Below, in pieces: positions 27,663 to 36,766 of a stretch of 47,611 bases of DNA. The notes under the pieces were generated by a model. That model was given only the letters and a program-made list of their open reading frames with translations, made no database searches and had not been told where the DNA came from. The first letter of the stretch is position 1. The number at the start of each line of letters is the position of its first letter. This stretch comes from an uncultured Desulfovibrio sp. Its GTDB lineage: Bacteria > Desulfobacterota > Desulfovibrionia > Desulfovibrionales > Desulfovibrionaceae. The DNA is taken from contig NZ_CAJUBO010000022.1 in assembly GCF_910584445.1 (NCBI RefSeq), forward strand, positions 1 to 47,611. Reading direction: 5' to 3'. The translations under genes and the position numbers were made by a program.

Positions 27663-28828
27663 AGAATGTCTTTGTGGACGCGTCCAGAGGGGGCGCGACT
27701 CCCACCCGTCAGGCGCGGGAGAACAGCCTGGCGCCCTTTGACTGGTGGCTGTTCACCATCACCCTGGCGATCCTCGCCGTGGGACTCGTCATGGTGCTGT
27801 CCGCCAGCGGCATCGTTGCCGAACAGGCCAATGGCGACAAGTACTATTTCTTCAAGCGGCAGATCCTCTTTGCGGCGCTCGGCGGCGTGGCGCTCTGGTG
27901 CGCGGCGCTCCTGCCCCGCAACTGGCTCTACCGGCTTCAGTATCCGGCGCTCTTTTTCGCCCTGCTGCTCATCCTCATCACGCTTTCGCCGCTGGCGCCC
28001 TCCATCAACGGCGCCAAGCGCTGGATCCGTCTCGGCCCTCTCTCCATCCAGCCCATGGAATTCGTCAAAATCGCCCTGGCGCTCTACCTCGCCTATTTCA
28101 TGAGCACCAAGCAGCAGCTCATCAAGACTTTCAGCCGGGGTGTCATCCCGCCCTTTGCCGTGACCGGGCTTTTCTGCTTCCTGCTCCTGCTCCAGCCGGA
28201 TTTCGGCAGCGCCGTCGTTCTGGCGGGCATCCTCTTTTTCATGTGCGTGGCCGGCGGCACGCGCTTCATCTACATTTTCTTTTCGCTGGCGCTGGCCTGC
28301 GCGGGCGCCATGGCCCTTGCCATTGCCGAGCCGTACCGGCTGCGGCGCCTGCTGGCGTTTCTTGACCCGTTCCAGGATGCGCACAACACGGGCTACCAGC
28401 TCGTCCAGTCGCTCCTGGCTATCGGTTCGGGAAGTTTCTTCGGCGTGGGCGTGGGCGCGAGCCGGCAGAAAATGTTCTACCTTCCCGAAGCGCACAACGA
28501 CTTCATCATGGCCGTGCTCGCCGAAGAGATGGGCTTTGTGGGCGTGAGCATCGTCATGGCCCTGTTTGCCCTGCTTTTCTGGCGCTGCTACCGCATCATC
28601 ATGGGCCAGCGGGAATTGCGCGACCGCTTCACGGCCTTCGGCATCACCACCATCCTCGTCATGGGCGCGGTGATGAACCTTGCCGTGGTCATGGGAGTGG
28701 CGCCGCCCAAGGGCGTACCCATGCCGCTCATGAGCTACGGCGGCAGCAACCTGATGGCGACCATGCTCTGCGTGGGCCTTTTGCTCAACTTTTCACGCAC
28801 GGCGGGCGCATGGACAAGATCCTCCTGA
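27659..28828 (+). CDS. ftsW: Septal peptidoglycan polymerase FtsW (SEDS family)
   Basis: 389 residues with about ten membrane helices. SEDS motifs: SINGAKRWIRLGPLSIQPME followed by FVKIALALYLAYF, LLLQPDFGSAVVLAGILFFM, RLLAFLDPFQDAHNTGYQLV, HNDFIMAVLAEEMGFVGVSI and GVPMPLMSYGGSNLMATML. FtsW polymerises lipid II at the septum with FtsI. It overlaps murG by 19 bases. Confidence 0.97.
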   Translation: MKNVFVDASRGGATPTRQARENSLAPFDWWLFTITLAILAVGLVMVLSASGIVAEQANGDKYYFFKRQILFAALGGVALWCAALLPRNWLYRLQYPALFFALLLILITLSPLAPSINGAKRWIRLGPLSIQPMEFVKIALALYLAYFMSTKQQLIKTFSRGVIPPFAVTGLFCFLLLLQPDFGSAVVLAGILFFMCVAGGTRFIYIFFSLALACAGAMALAIAEPYRLRRLLAFLDPFQDAHNTGYQLVQSLLAIGSGSFFGVGVGASRQKMFYLPEAHNDFIMAVLAEEMGFVGVSIVMALFALLFWRCYRIIMGQRELRDRFTAFGITTILVMGAVMNLAVVMGVAPPKGVPMPLMSYGGSNLMATMLCVGLLLNFSRTAGAWTRSS

Positions 28829-29880
28829 CCACGGGCGGAACAGGCGGCCATATTTTTCCCGCCCTGGCCGTTGCCGAGGAGCTGCGCGGGCGCAGGCCGG
28901 GAGCAGGCCTGCTCTTCGTGGGGTCCCAGTACGGACCCGAGGGACGGCTGTGCGCCCGGGCGGGCGTTCCCTTCGTGGGTTTGCCGGTGCGCGGGTTTCT
29001 CGGCCGGGGGGTACGCGCCATCGGCGCGGCGGCCCGCATGGGCGTGGCCGTGGGCCGGGCGCTGGCCCTCGTGCGCGATTTTCGGCCAGACGCGGTGGCG
29101 GGTTTCGGCGGCTACGCGGCGTTTGCGCCCATGCTGGCGGGGCGGCTCCTGGGCGTGCCCTGCGTGCTGCATGAGCAGAACGCCGTGGCGGGCACAAGCA
29201 ATCGCCTGCTTGCCAGGCTGGCCCGGAAGGTCTGCGTTTCCCTGCCCGATACCCGGGGCTTCCCGCCGGAAAAATGCGTGCTCACCGGCAACCCCGTCCG
29301 CGCGGCCATCGCCGGCGTGGGGCAGTTGCGCGAAAGCGGGCGCGGCACGCGCAGGCTGCTTGTCCTCGGAGGCTCCCAGGGGGCGCACAGCCTCAATCTC
29401 CTTCTGCCCGGCCTGCTGGAGCGCCTGAAGGCCGATGGGGTGGAGATCCGGCACCAGTGCGGGGAACGGGATCTTGAAGCCACCCGCGCGGCCTATGCGG
29501 AACACGGCTATGCGCCCGGCTGCGTGAGCGCGTTCATCGATGACATGGCGGAAGCCTATGCCTGGGCGGACCTGGCGCTCTGCCGCGCGGGCGCGAGCAC
29601 CGTGGCCGAGCTGTGCGCCGCCGGGCTGCCGTCCGTCCTCGTGCCGTTCCCGGCGGCCATCCATGACCACCAGACGCGCAACGCCGCCGTGCTTGCGCGC
29701 GCGGGCGCCGCGCGGCTTGTGCCGGAGCGCGATTTCGGGAACGCGGACATGGCCTCCCTGCTTGGCGGACTTTTGCGCGATGCCGCCAGACGGGACGACA
29801 TGGGCCGCGCCGCCCTGGCCCTGGCCTGTCCTGACGCGGCCGCGGCGGTGGCGGACGCTGTGGGGGCGGTGGCGCGCTGA
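28810..29880 (+). CDS. murG: Lipid II synthase (undecaprenyl-PP-MurNAc-pentapeptide GlcNAc transferase)
   Basis: 356 residues. TTGGTGGHIFPALAVAEELR at the start, AGFGGYAAFAPMLAGRLLGV, VLHEQNAVAGTSNRLLARLA, LLVLGGSQGAHSLNLLLPGL, and the UDP-GlcNAc site LCRAGASTVAELCAAGLPSV with IHDHQTRNAAVLARAG. Peripheral membrane enzyme that turns lipid I into lipid II. Confidence 0.97.
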   Translation: MDKILLTTGGTGGHIFPALAVAEELRGRRPGAGLLFVGSQYGPEGRLCARAGVPFVGLPVRGFLGRGVRAIGAAARMGVAVGRALALVRDFRPDAVAGFGGYAAFAPMLAGRLLGVPCVLHEQNAVAGTSNRLLARLARKVCVSLPDTRGFPPEKCVLTGNPVRAAIAGVGQLRESGRGTRRLLVLGGSQGAHSLNLLLPGLLERLKADGVEIRHQCGERDLEATRAAYAEHGYAPGCVSAFIDDMAEAYAWADLALCRAGASTVAELCAAGLPSVLVPFPAAIHDHQTRNAAVLARAGAARLVPERDFGNADMASLLGGLLRDAARRDDMGRAALALACPDAAAAVADAVGAVAR

Positions 29881-29929
29881 AGGGCGCCGGACCGGACCGC
29901 AGGAGCGATTTTTTTTGTATGGGGGAGAG

Positions 29930-31303
29930 ATGAAGAGCAAGATTCGGCGTATCCACATGGTGGGCATCGGCGGAGCGGGCATGAGCGGCATTGCCGAGGT
30001 CCTGCTCAGCGAAGGCTACGAGATCTCCGGCTCCGACATGGCGGAGTCTTCCGTGGTGCGCCATCTGCGCGAACTTGGGGCCACGGTGGCCGTGGGCCAT
30101 GCGGCGGAAAACGTGGGTGACGTCCAGGTGCTCGTCAAGTCCACGGCCATTGCCGATGACAATCCTGAGGTCATGGAGGCGCGGCGGCGCAATATCGCGG
30201 TCATCCCCCGTGCGGAGATGCTCGCCGAGCTTATGCGCCTGCGCCAGGGCGTCGCCATTGCGGGCACGCACGGCAAGACGACCACCACCTCGCTCACGGC
30301 GTCCATTTTCGATGCGGCCGGTCTCGACCCCACGGTCATCATCGGCGGCCGCCTCAATGTGTACGGGGCCAACGCGCATCTCGGGCGGGGCGACTATCTC
30401 ATCGCCGAGGCGGACGAGTCCGACGGATCGTTCCTGTGTCTGTTGCCGATCGTCAACGTCGTCACCAATGTGGACGACGACCACATGGACCACTACCGAA
30501 ACCGCGAAGCCCTTGACGACGCCTTTGTCCGCTTCATGAACAAGGTGCCGTTCTACGGCATGAACATCGTCTGCGGCGATGACCCCGGCGTGCGCGCCCT
30601 TTTGCCCAGGGTCAAGCGGCCCGTGGCGACCTACGGTTTTGCCGGGGACAACGACCTGCGTGCGCAACCGCTGGAATGCGGGCCGCGCAGCCGTTTCGCC
30701 GTCTGGCACGGGGAGCGCCGGCTGGGCGAGGTGACGCTGCCCCACCCGGGGCGACACAATATCCTCAATGCCCTGGCCGCCATTGGCGCCGCGCTGGTGG
30801 CGGATATCCCGTTTTCCGTGTGCGCGGGCGGCCTTGAGGGGTTCCGCGGCGTGGGGCGCCGCTTTGAGTTCAAGGGGGAGCGTGACGGCGTGACCGTGGT
30901 GGACGACTATGGGCACCACCCCGCCGAGATCGAGGCCACCCTGCGTACCGCGCGCGAGGTCTTTCCCGGGCGCCGCATCGTGGCGGCGTTCCAGCCGCAC
31001 CGCTTCAGCCGCACCCAGGCGCATTTCGGCGAATTCTGCAAGGTGTTTGAACTGGCCGATGCCCTCCTGCTCACGGAGATCTATGCCGCCTCGGAAAAGC
31101 CCATTCCCGGCGTGTCGGGCCAGAGCCTTGCCGATGGCATCCAGCAGGTCTGCGGCACGCCCATGCGGTATTGCCGCACGCTGGACGACCTGCGCGGCGC
31201 TCTGGATGCGGAACTGAAGCCCGGCGATGTGCTCCTCACCCTGGGCGCGGGTTCCATCACCCGCATTGGGCCGGCCTGGCTCGAAGGAACGACGCATGCG
31301 TGA
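29930..31303 (+). CDS. murC: UDP-MurNAc:L-alanine ligase
   Basis: 457 residues from ATG 29930 (GGGGGAGAG just upstream). IHMVGIGGAGMSGIAEVLLS, VAIAGTHGKTTTTSLTASIF, YLIAEADESDGSFLCLLPI, NVDDDHMDHYRNREAL, VVDDYGHHPAEIEATLRTAR and FQPHRFSRTQAHFGEF are all MurC blocks. Adds L-alanine to UDP-MurNAc. The 49-base gap after murG holds a run of eight T (29909-29916), without a clear stem. Confidence 0.97.
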   Translation: MKSKIRRIHMVGIGGAGMSGIAEVLLSEGYEISGSDMAESSVVRHLRELGATVAVGHAAENVGDVQVLVKSTAIADDNPEVMEARRRNIAVIPRAEMLAELMRLRQGVAIAGTHGKTTTTSLTASIFDAAGLDPTVIIGGRLNVYGANAHLGRGDYLIAEADESDGSFLCLLPIVNVVTNVDDDHMDHYRNREALDDAFVRFMNKVPFYGMNIVCGDDPGVRALLPRVKRPVATYGFAGDNDLRAQPLECGPRSRFAVWHGERRLGEVTLPHPGRHNILNALAAIGAALVADIPFSVCAGGLEGFRGVGRRFEFKGERDGVTVVDDYGHHPAEIEATLRTAREVFPGRRIVAAFQPHRFSRTQAHFGEFCKVFELADALLLTEIYAASEKPIPGVSGQSLADGIQQVCGTPMRYCRTLDDLRGALDAELKPGDVLLTLGAGSITRIGPAWLEGTTHA

Positions 31304-32198
31304 GATCCCCGCGCCGCTCCTTGCCGAGCGCACCACCCTGCGCCTCGGCGGCACGGCCATCGCCGAGCTTGTGCTCGAAACGTACGAGGATGTGCAGGCT
31401 CTGGGCGAACGCCTCGCCGCGCTGGGCGGCGAACCGCTTTTCCTCGGCCGGGGCAGCAATCTTCTGGCCCTGGACGGGGAACTGCCCCTGGTCCTCGTGC
31501 GCCCGCAGTTCCTCACGGGTCCGGAGGTCATCGGCTCCCGCGGGGGGAAAACGCTCGTCCGGGCCGGGGCGGGCGTGCCGCTCCCGCGTCTGCTGCGTTT
31601 TTGCGCGGCCAACGGCCTGAGCGGCCTTGAAGGGCTGGCCGGCATACCGGGCAGCGTTGGCGGCGCGGTCGCCATGAACGCGGGATCGTTCGGCGTGGAG
31701 ACATGCAGCCGCGTGGAGCGGCTGAAGATCGCGCTGGACGGGCGGATTTTGGATGTCGACGCCTCTGCGCTCCGGGCCGGGTACCGGACTCTTGCCATTG
31801 GGGGCGTCGGTGAGGCGCAGAAGAGCGATTTTCTTGTGCTGGAAGCCATATTTGGCTTGACCCCGGACACAAAGGATGGCATTGCTAAACGCATGCGTCT
31901 CAACTTTTTTGAGAAAAAGTCTAAACAGCCGGTCACGGCCTGGAGCGCGGGCTGCGCGTTCAGGAATCCGGCGCCCGGAGTGGCGGCGGGCAAGCTTCTG
32001 GAGCTTGCGGGGTTTCGGGGCCGGCGGTTGGGGGGCATGGCATTTTCGTCCCTGCATGCGAATTTTTTGGTGCATGAAGGCGGGGGCAGCGCGGAAGCGG
32101 CGCTGACGCTCCTTTCCGAAGCGCGGGAGACGGTGCGCCGGCGTTTCGGCCATGAGCTTGAGCCGGAGGTCAGGATAGTGCCGTGCCGTCGGCGTTGA
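31296..32198 (+). CDS. murB: UDP-N-acetylenolpyruvoylglucosamine reductase
   Basis: 300 residues, overlapping murC by 8 bases. FAD-binding PCMH-like fold: LGRGSNLLALDGELPLVLV, GLEGLAGIPGSVGGAVAMNA GSFG, RAGYRTLAIGG, and the catalytic WSAGCAFRNPAPGVAAGKLL, where Cys stands in the position of the usual catalytic Ser, as in some MurB groups. HANFLVHEGGGSAEAALTL ends the protein. Makes UDP-MurNAc with NADPH. The stretch around 31860-31930 (DTKDGIAKRMRLNFFEKKSK) is Lys-rich and less GC-rich than the rest of the gene and may be an insertion in a loop. Confidence 0.95.
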   Translation: MREIPAPLLAERTTLRLGGTAIAELVLETYEDVQALGERLAALGGEPLFLGRGSNLLALDGELPLVLVRPQFLTGPEVIGSRGGKTLVRAGAGVPLPRLLRFCAANGLSGLEGLAGIPGSVGGAVAMNAGSFGVETCSRVERLKIALDGRILDVDASALRAGYRTLAIGGVGEAQKSDFLVLEAIFGLTPDTKDGIAKRMRLNFFEKKSKQPVTAWSAGCAFRNPAPGVAAGKLLELAGFRGRRLGGMAFSSLHANFLVHEGGGSAEAALTLLSEARETVRRRFGHELEPEVRIVPCRRR

Positions 32199-33091
32199 GG
32201 CGAAGCGGCCGCAAGTCCCGCAATGTCTATACGGCGCCGAAGGAGGCGCGGTTTGCGGGGCTTGGGCGTGTGCTTTCCTCCCTGCGGCTGCCGGGCTTCC
32301 GGCGCGGGGGAGGCGCCCCGCGGGGGGACAGGCGCGGCGCTTCCGCCAGCGTGCGGAATCTGGCCGTGGGCGCCCTGGTGCTGCTGGCGGCGGGGCTGAC
32401 GCTGGCGGGGATATGTGCCGTTTCGCTCTGGCTCTATGGCAAGGCGCTGACGAGTGAGTTTTTTGCCACAAAGCATGTGGATGTGGCGGGCAATGTGCGG
32501 CTTTCGCGCGAAATGGTGCTCCAGTACGGGGGCATCGGCGAGGGAGACAACAGCCTGGCGGTGAGCATCGCCGAAGTGGAACGCAACCTGCGCGATACCC
32601 CGTGGGTGGAAGAGGCTTCGGTCAAGCGGCTGCTGCCGGACAGGTTCGTCATCAAGCTCAAGGAACGGATGCCTTCGTTCTGGGTGCACAAGGATGGCGT
32701 GCTGTATTACGCCAATGAGCGCGGCGGCATCATCGCCCCGGTGGAGAGCAAGAATTTTCTTTCCCTGCCGACCCTGCGCATCGAACCCGGAGCCGAGGAG
32801 GCGACGCCCTACCTCGCGCGATTGCTCAAGGATGTGCAGGGGGGCGGCCTGCCCATAGAGGCGGGCGCCATTGCCCAGGTGACGCTGAGTCCGGCGCGCG
32901 GCGTGGAGCTGTATCTCGAAGACCGGGAAATGCGCCTTTCCATCGCCACCGACGACTGGGAGGGCAACCTTGCCCGGTTGGGCATGGCCCTGGGAGACCT
33001 GGCGCGACGGCACGAACTTGGCGGGGTGCGCGAAGCGCGCGCCGTGGACGGAAATGTCTGGGTGATCCGCAACCAGCCCGCGCGGCAGTGA
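32183..33091 (+). CDS. ftsQ: Cell division protein FtsQ
   Basis: 302 residues from GTG 32183, overlapping murB by 16 bases. A basic cytoplasmic N-terminus, one membrane helix (LVLLAAGLTLAGICAVSLWL, about residues 66-85), then a POTRA domain (FFATKHVDVAGNVRLSREMV, SLAVSIAEVERNLRDTPWVE, EASVKRLLPDRFVIKLKERM) and the FtsQ beta domain (VHKDGVLYYANERGGIIAPV). It recruits FtsB-FtsL to the divisome. Confidence 0.93.
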   Translation: MPSALRRSGRKSRNVYTAPKEARFAGLGRVLSSLRLPGFRRGGGAPRGDRRGASASVRNLAVGALVLLAAGLTLAGICAVSLWLYGKALTSEFFATKHVDVAGNVRLSREMVLQYGGIGEGDNSLAVSIAEVERNLRDTPWVEEASVKRLLPDRFVIKLKERMPSFWVHKDGVLYYANERGGIIAPVESKNFLSLPTLRIEPGAEEATPYLARLLKDVQGGGLPIEAGAIAQVTLSPARGVELYLEDREMRLSIATDDWEGNLARLGMALGDLARRHELGGVREARAVDGNVWVIRNQPARQ

Positions 33092-33133
33092 ACACGGCGC
33101 CTTGCGGCGTCCCGGGCTTCTGAGGAGAGGGAG

Positions 33134-34372
33134 ATGAACAAATCCGCGCTCATCGTCGGCCTTGACATCGGAACGACGAAAATCTGCGCCGTGGTGGGCG
33201 AACTGACCGATACGGGCCAGGTGGATGTGGTCGGCATCGGCACCAGCGTCTCCACGGGGTTGCGAAAGGGCGTGGTGGTCAACATCGAGCAGACCGTCCA
33301 GTCCATCCGCAAGGCGGTGGAAGACGCGGAACTCATGGCCGGCTGCCAGATCCATTCGGTCTATGTGGGCATTGCCGGCAGCCATATCATGGGCATCAAC
33401 AGCCACGGCATCATCGCCGTCAAGGGCGGCGAGGTGACCCAGCGTGATGTGGACCGCGCCCTGGATGCCGCGCGGGCGGTGGCGATCCCTCTGGACAGAG
33501 AGGTCATCCACATCCTGCCGCAGGAATATATCGTCGACAGCCAGCGGGGCATCGCCGACCCGCTCGGCATGGCGGGCGTGCGCCTTGAGGTGGACGTGCA
33601 TATCGTCACCGGCGCCGTGTCGTCCGCGCAGAACATCGTGCGTTCCTGTCACCGCAGCCAGCTTGAGGTTTCCGACATCGCCCTGGAGTCGCTCGCGTCG
33701 GCCAAGGCCGTCCTCACCGAGGAGGAGCGCGAGATCGGCGTGGCCCTGGTGGACCTGGGCGGCGGCACCACGGACATCGCCATTTTTGCCAACGATGCCA
33801 TCAAGCACACGGCGGTGCTTGCCCTGGGCGGGCAGAATCTTTCCAATGACATCGCGTTCGGCCTGCGTACGCCGGTCGCCGCGGCGGAAAAGATCAAGGT
33901 CAAGTACGGCTGCGCCCTGACTGACCTGCTGGGTCCGGGGGACGAGCTGATCGAGGTGCCCAGCGTGGGCGGCCGGGAGCCGCAGCGCCTTTCGCGCCGC
34001 CTGCTGACGGAGATCTGCGAGCCTCGCATGGAGGAGATCCTCTACCTTGTGGATCAGTCGCTGGAACGCTCCGGCTACAAGAAGCTCATCGGCGCGGGGG
34101 TCGTGCTGACCGGCGGCACCGCCCTCATGGACGGCTGCCAGGAACTTGGCGAACAGATTTTCGGGCTGCCCACGCGCATCGGCTATCCGCGCAATGTGAC
34201 GGGACTCAAGGACGTGGTCAACAGCCCCAAGTTTTCCACGGCCGTGGGCCTCTTGCGCTACGGGGCGGAACGGGAGCTTTCGGGCCAGAAAAAATTCAGC
34301 GTGCGCAACGAGACGGGCATTTTCGACGGTGTCCTCGCGCGCATGAAAAAATGGTTTTCGGATATTTCCTAG
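33134..34372 (+). CDS. ftsA: Cell division protein FtsA
   Basis: 412 residues. Actin-fold motifs: LIVGLDIGTTKICAVVGELT, ALVDLGGGTTDIAIFANDAI, GAGVVLTGGTALMDGCQELG; the 1C domain is represented by HIMGINSHGIIAVKGGEVTQ. The C-terminus (GVLARMKKWFSDIS) is an amphipathic helix that tethers FtsZ to the membrane. GGAGAGGGAG before the ATG. The stop codon TAG is the first triplet of a palindromic repeat. Confidence 0.98.
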   Translation: MNKSALIVGLDIGTTKICAVVGELTDTGQVDVVGIGTSVSTGLRKGVVVNIEQTVQSIRKAVEDAELMAGCQIHSVYVGIAGSHIMGINSHGIIAVKGGEVTQRDVDRALDAARAVAIPLDREVIHILPQEYIVDSQRGIADPLGMAGVRLEVDVHIVTGAVSSAQNIVRSCHRSQLEVSDIALESLASAKAVLTEEEREIGVALVDLGGGTTDIAIFANDAIKHTAVLALGGQNLSNDIAFGLRTPVAAAEKIKVKYGCALTDLLGPGDELIEVPSVGGREPQRLSRRLLTEICEPRMEEILYLVDQSLERSGYKKLIGAGVVLTGGTALMDGCQELGEQIFGLPTRIGYPRNVTGLKDVVNSPKFSTAVGLLRYGAERELSGQKKFSVRNETGIFDGVLARMKKWFSDIS

Positions 34373-34405
34373 AGCATTCCCGCAATTTCATTGCGAAAAC
34401 GCTCT
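34370..34405 (+). repeat. Stop-codon-overlapping palindromic repeat, copy 4 (variant)
   Basis: TAGAGCATTCCCGCAATTTC begins with the ftsA stop; the arms AGAGC/GCTCT and GCAAT/ATTGC pair. Less like the other copies, but starts with TAGAGC at a stop codon in the same way. It lies in the 102-base ftsA-ftsZ gap. Confidence 0.5.
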
Positions 34406-34474
34406 GGACACCAGGCGCCGCGCCAACGGCGCCACAGGCGGGCAAAACGGGGACAGCAACCAAGGAGAGGGGAG

Positions 34475-35800
34475 ATGACGCAGTCCATTGTTGACGATAT
34501 CGACACCACCATGTCCGGGAACGCGAAAATCAAGGTCATCGGTGTCGGTGGCGGCGGGGGCAATGCCGTGCGTCACATGATCGATTCCGGCCTGCGTGGT
34601 GTGCAGTTCGTCTGCGCCAATACCGACCTTCAGGCGTTGAACAAGAACGACAGGGCGCTCAAGGTGCAGCTTGGCGAAAAGCTCACCAAGGGGCTTGGCG
34701 CCGGCGCCAATCCCGCCATCGGGCGTGAGGCAGCCGTGGAAAGCGTCAATGCCATCCGCGAGGCCATCGGCGATGCGGACATGGTCTTTGTCACGGCCGG
34801 CATGGGCGGCGGCACCGGCACGGGCGCCGCGCCGGTGGTGGCGCAGGCCGCCAAGGAGCTGGGGGCGCTGACCGTGGGCGTCGTCACCACGCCGTTCAGC
34901 TGGGAGGGCGTCAAGCGCAAGCGCGCGGCAGAGTCCGGGCTTGAGGAATTCCGCAAGCATGTGGATTGCCTGATCACCATCCCCAATGACCGGCTGCGGA
35001 CCGGCGCGCCCAAGATGTCCAAGGTGCCGTTCACGGAAATGCTCCAGCGCGCCAACGATGTGCTGTATTATGCGGTCAAGGGCATTTCCGATGTCATTGT
35101 CAGCGAGGGCCTGATCAATCTCGATTTTGCCGACGTCCGCACCACCATGAGCGAAGCAGGACCCGCCCTCATGGGCACGGGCATGGCCTCCGGTGAAAAC
35201 CGCGCCCGCGAGGCGGCGCAGCGGGCCATCAGCAGCCCGCTCCTTGATGATGTCTCGCTGGAGAGCGCCAAGGCCATCCTTTACAACATCACCGCGCCCA
35301 TGGACATCACCGCCGAGGAGATCGAAGAGATCGGCACCTTGATCGGCGAGGCCGCCCCCGAGGAAGCCAATATCATCTTTGGCGTCGTGTTCGACGAGAG
35401 CATCGGCGACGAGTTGCACCTGACGGTCATTGCCACGGGCATTGAGCCTGTGCAGGCCCAGGCCGCGCCTGAAGCCGCGGCGGAAGGCCAGGCCAAGGTG
35501 ACGGATTTCCGCCAGCCCGGGCCGGACGCCATGGCGACTCCGGCGCGTCCCCGGCGTCTCCAGCAGGGGAGCCTGGTGCGCACCGCCGAGGCTGACGGCG
35601 AGGAACGCGCGCCGCGTCCCTCGCGCCGCGCCGAGGTGGAACGCTGGTACGAGGAGAAAAGCACGCGGCCTCCCTACCTGCTCAAGCGGGAGACCCTGGG
35701 GCAGCAGCCGCGCCGCCCGCATCGTCCGGGACACGATGACTTCATCTATGATGAAGATGATTTCGAGATCCCGACCTTCATCAGGAGCCAGCCCAATTAG
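34475..35800 (+). CDS. ftsZ: Cell division GTPase FtsZ
   Basis: 441 residues from ATG 34475 (AAGGAGAGGGGAG). IKVIGVGGGGGNAVRHMIDS, the tubulin signature GMGGGTGTGAAPVVA, the T7 loop NLDFADVRTTMSEAGPALMG, and a long Pro/Arg linker of about 90 residues. The tail DEDDFEIPTFIRSQ is the conserved FtsA/ZipA-binding peptide. Polymerises into the Z ring. Last gene of the dcw cluster. Confidence 0.99.
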   Translation: MTQSIVDDIDTTMSGNAKIKVIGVGGGGGNAVRHMIDSGLRGVQFVCANTDLQALNKNDRALKVQLGEKLTKGLGAGANPAIGREAAVESVNAIREAIGDADMVFVTAGMGGGTGTGAAPVVAQAAKELGALTVGVVTTPFSWEGVKRKRAAESGLEEFRKHVDCLITIPNDRLRTGAPKMSKVPFTEMLQRANDVLYYAVKGISDVIVSEGLINLDFADVRTTMSEAGPALMGTGMASGENRAREAAQRAISSPLLDDVSLESAKAILYNITAPMDITAEEIEEIGTLIGEAAPEEANIIFGVVFDESIGDELHLTVIATGIEPVQAQAAPEAAAEGQAKVTDFRQPGPDAMATPARPRRLQQGSLVRTAEADGEERAPRPSRRAEVERWYEEKSTRPPYLLKRETLGQQPRRPHRPGHDDFIYDEDDFEIPTFIRSQPN

Positions 35801-35900
35801 AGCGGTTTGGCAAGGAAAGGATCCAACTGGCGGGCGCGGGAGCGGACGTCCGCTTCGTACTGCGGCGGAAAAGCGTGAGAAGGCCGTTTCTTCGCGCACT
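35798..35900 (+). repeat. Stop-codon-overlapping repeat, copy 5 (long form)
   Basis: TAGAGCGGTTTGGCAAGGAA starts at the ftsZ stop. The following 70 bases (GGGCGCGGGAGCGG, GTACTGCGGCGGAAAAGCG) match copy 3 after the TPR gene. Confidence 0.7.
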
Positions 35901-35975
35901 GCCGGCCGGGAATCCGCCCGCTTTCCAGGATGATAACTTTTCAGGGCTTGCCTCTTCGGCCCTGAAATGCCCGCC

Positions 35976-36013
35976 GGGAGCCCCATTGGGGGGCTCCCAG
36001 TGCGGTATTTTTT
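35976..36013 (+). terminator. Probable ftsZ/dcw terminator
   Basis: GGGAGCCCC (35976-35984) pairs with GGGGCTCCC (35990-35998); a T6 run follows ten bases later (36008-36013). A second hairpin (TCAGGGC/GCCCTGA, 35941-35965) precedes it. The separation of stem and T-run makes it weaker than classic. Confidence 0.5.
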
Positions 36014-36031
36014 CAGAAGATCGAGGCTGCC

Positions 36032-36235
36032 ATGTCCTTTTTCGGACCCAGAGACGCTGAAACCTCGCTGCCCTGTCCCGCTTGCGGCGCGCCGCTGCAT
36101 ATCGAACGTTCCTGCCATGAAGTCCGCATGCGTTGCCCCGCGTGCGGCACGCAATTCCCCCTGAAAGACTTCATCGGCAACGCCGATGACGCCATGGAGC
36201 GTTTCCTCGAAAACGTCTATTGCGACCGGATCTAG
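36032..36235 (+). CDS. Small dual-CxxC zinc-ribbon protein
   Basis: 67 residues: MSFFGPRDAETSLPCPACGA, then about 16 residues to RCPACGTQFPLKDF, then NADDAMERFLENVYCD. Two CPxCG knuckles separated by about 20 residues form a zinc ribbon. The acidic C-terminal helix is typical of small rubredoxin-like/FYDLN-type proteins, but I do not recognise a named family. It follows ftsZ after 231 bases. The codon use and conserved-looking motif pair support a real gene. Confidence 0.75.
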   Translation: MSFFGPRDAETSLPCPACGAPLHIERSCHEVRMRCPACGTQFPLKDFIGNADDAMERFLENVYCDRI

Positions 36236-36367
36236 CGCCGCTGGTCGCCGCCGGAAGCGCCCCGGGGGCAGCATGCCGGCGGGAGAGCCTTGTGCGGACT
36301 TCGCGCGTGCGCCGCTACTCATGGATGGGGCATGCCTTGGACGTAGCCGTGCCCCTCTGCCAGGCTT

Positions 36368-36396
36368 GGTCATCCCCACGGGTGTGGGGAATAACT
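36368..36396. repeat. Solitary sequence resembling a type I-E CRISPR repeat
   Basis: CATCCCCACGGGTGTGGGGA followed by ATAAC, with CCCCAC/GTGGGG arms and a 4-base loop. It resembles the repeats of type I-E arrays (GTTCATCCCCAC... form). No second copy is found at about 61-base spacing on either side, and no cas gene is in the window. It lies in the 531-base region 36236-36766, in which I see no gene. Confidence 0.35.
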
Positions 36397-36766
36397 GATA
36401 TAAAAAATCCATATCCGGACTGTCCTTGCCCTGTTGACAGCTGAGATCCGGCACCGGACGCGGATATATCGTTTGCTGGCGGCAAAGGGCGCAGGTACTG
36501 GACCGGCCCGCCTGCAAGGGCATCTGCCGCGCAGGCGCGGCACGGTCACTGGTCCGCAGAGCATTTTGCTGTGGGAAAAGCAGCGACGCGCCGTGCGCGT
36601 ACCGCCTGGCTGTGGCGTCGTTGCTCGACGGGATGACGTTGTGCAGTTTCTGTGGAGGGAAAAAGAGTTTGTAACGGTTCTTTCAATGAACTGTTTTTCC
36701 GGGAAAATACTGCTGGTTCCGCGTCATCGCTGGCCCTGTGGCCGCAAATGCCGCGCCGCCGGTGCC

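Noticed and set aside
29534..33808. A 1424-codon open frame on the minus strand opposite murG-murC-murB-ftsQ-ftsA
   Set aside because: It is antisense to well-identified genes and has the low-complexity composition of a shadow frame in GC-rich DNA.
36236..36766. CRISPR array
   Set aside because: Only one repeat-like unit, no second copy at spacer distance, no cas genes.
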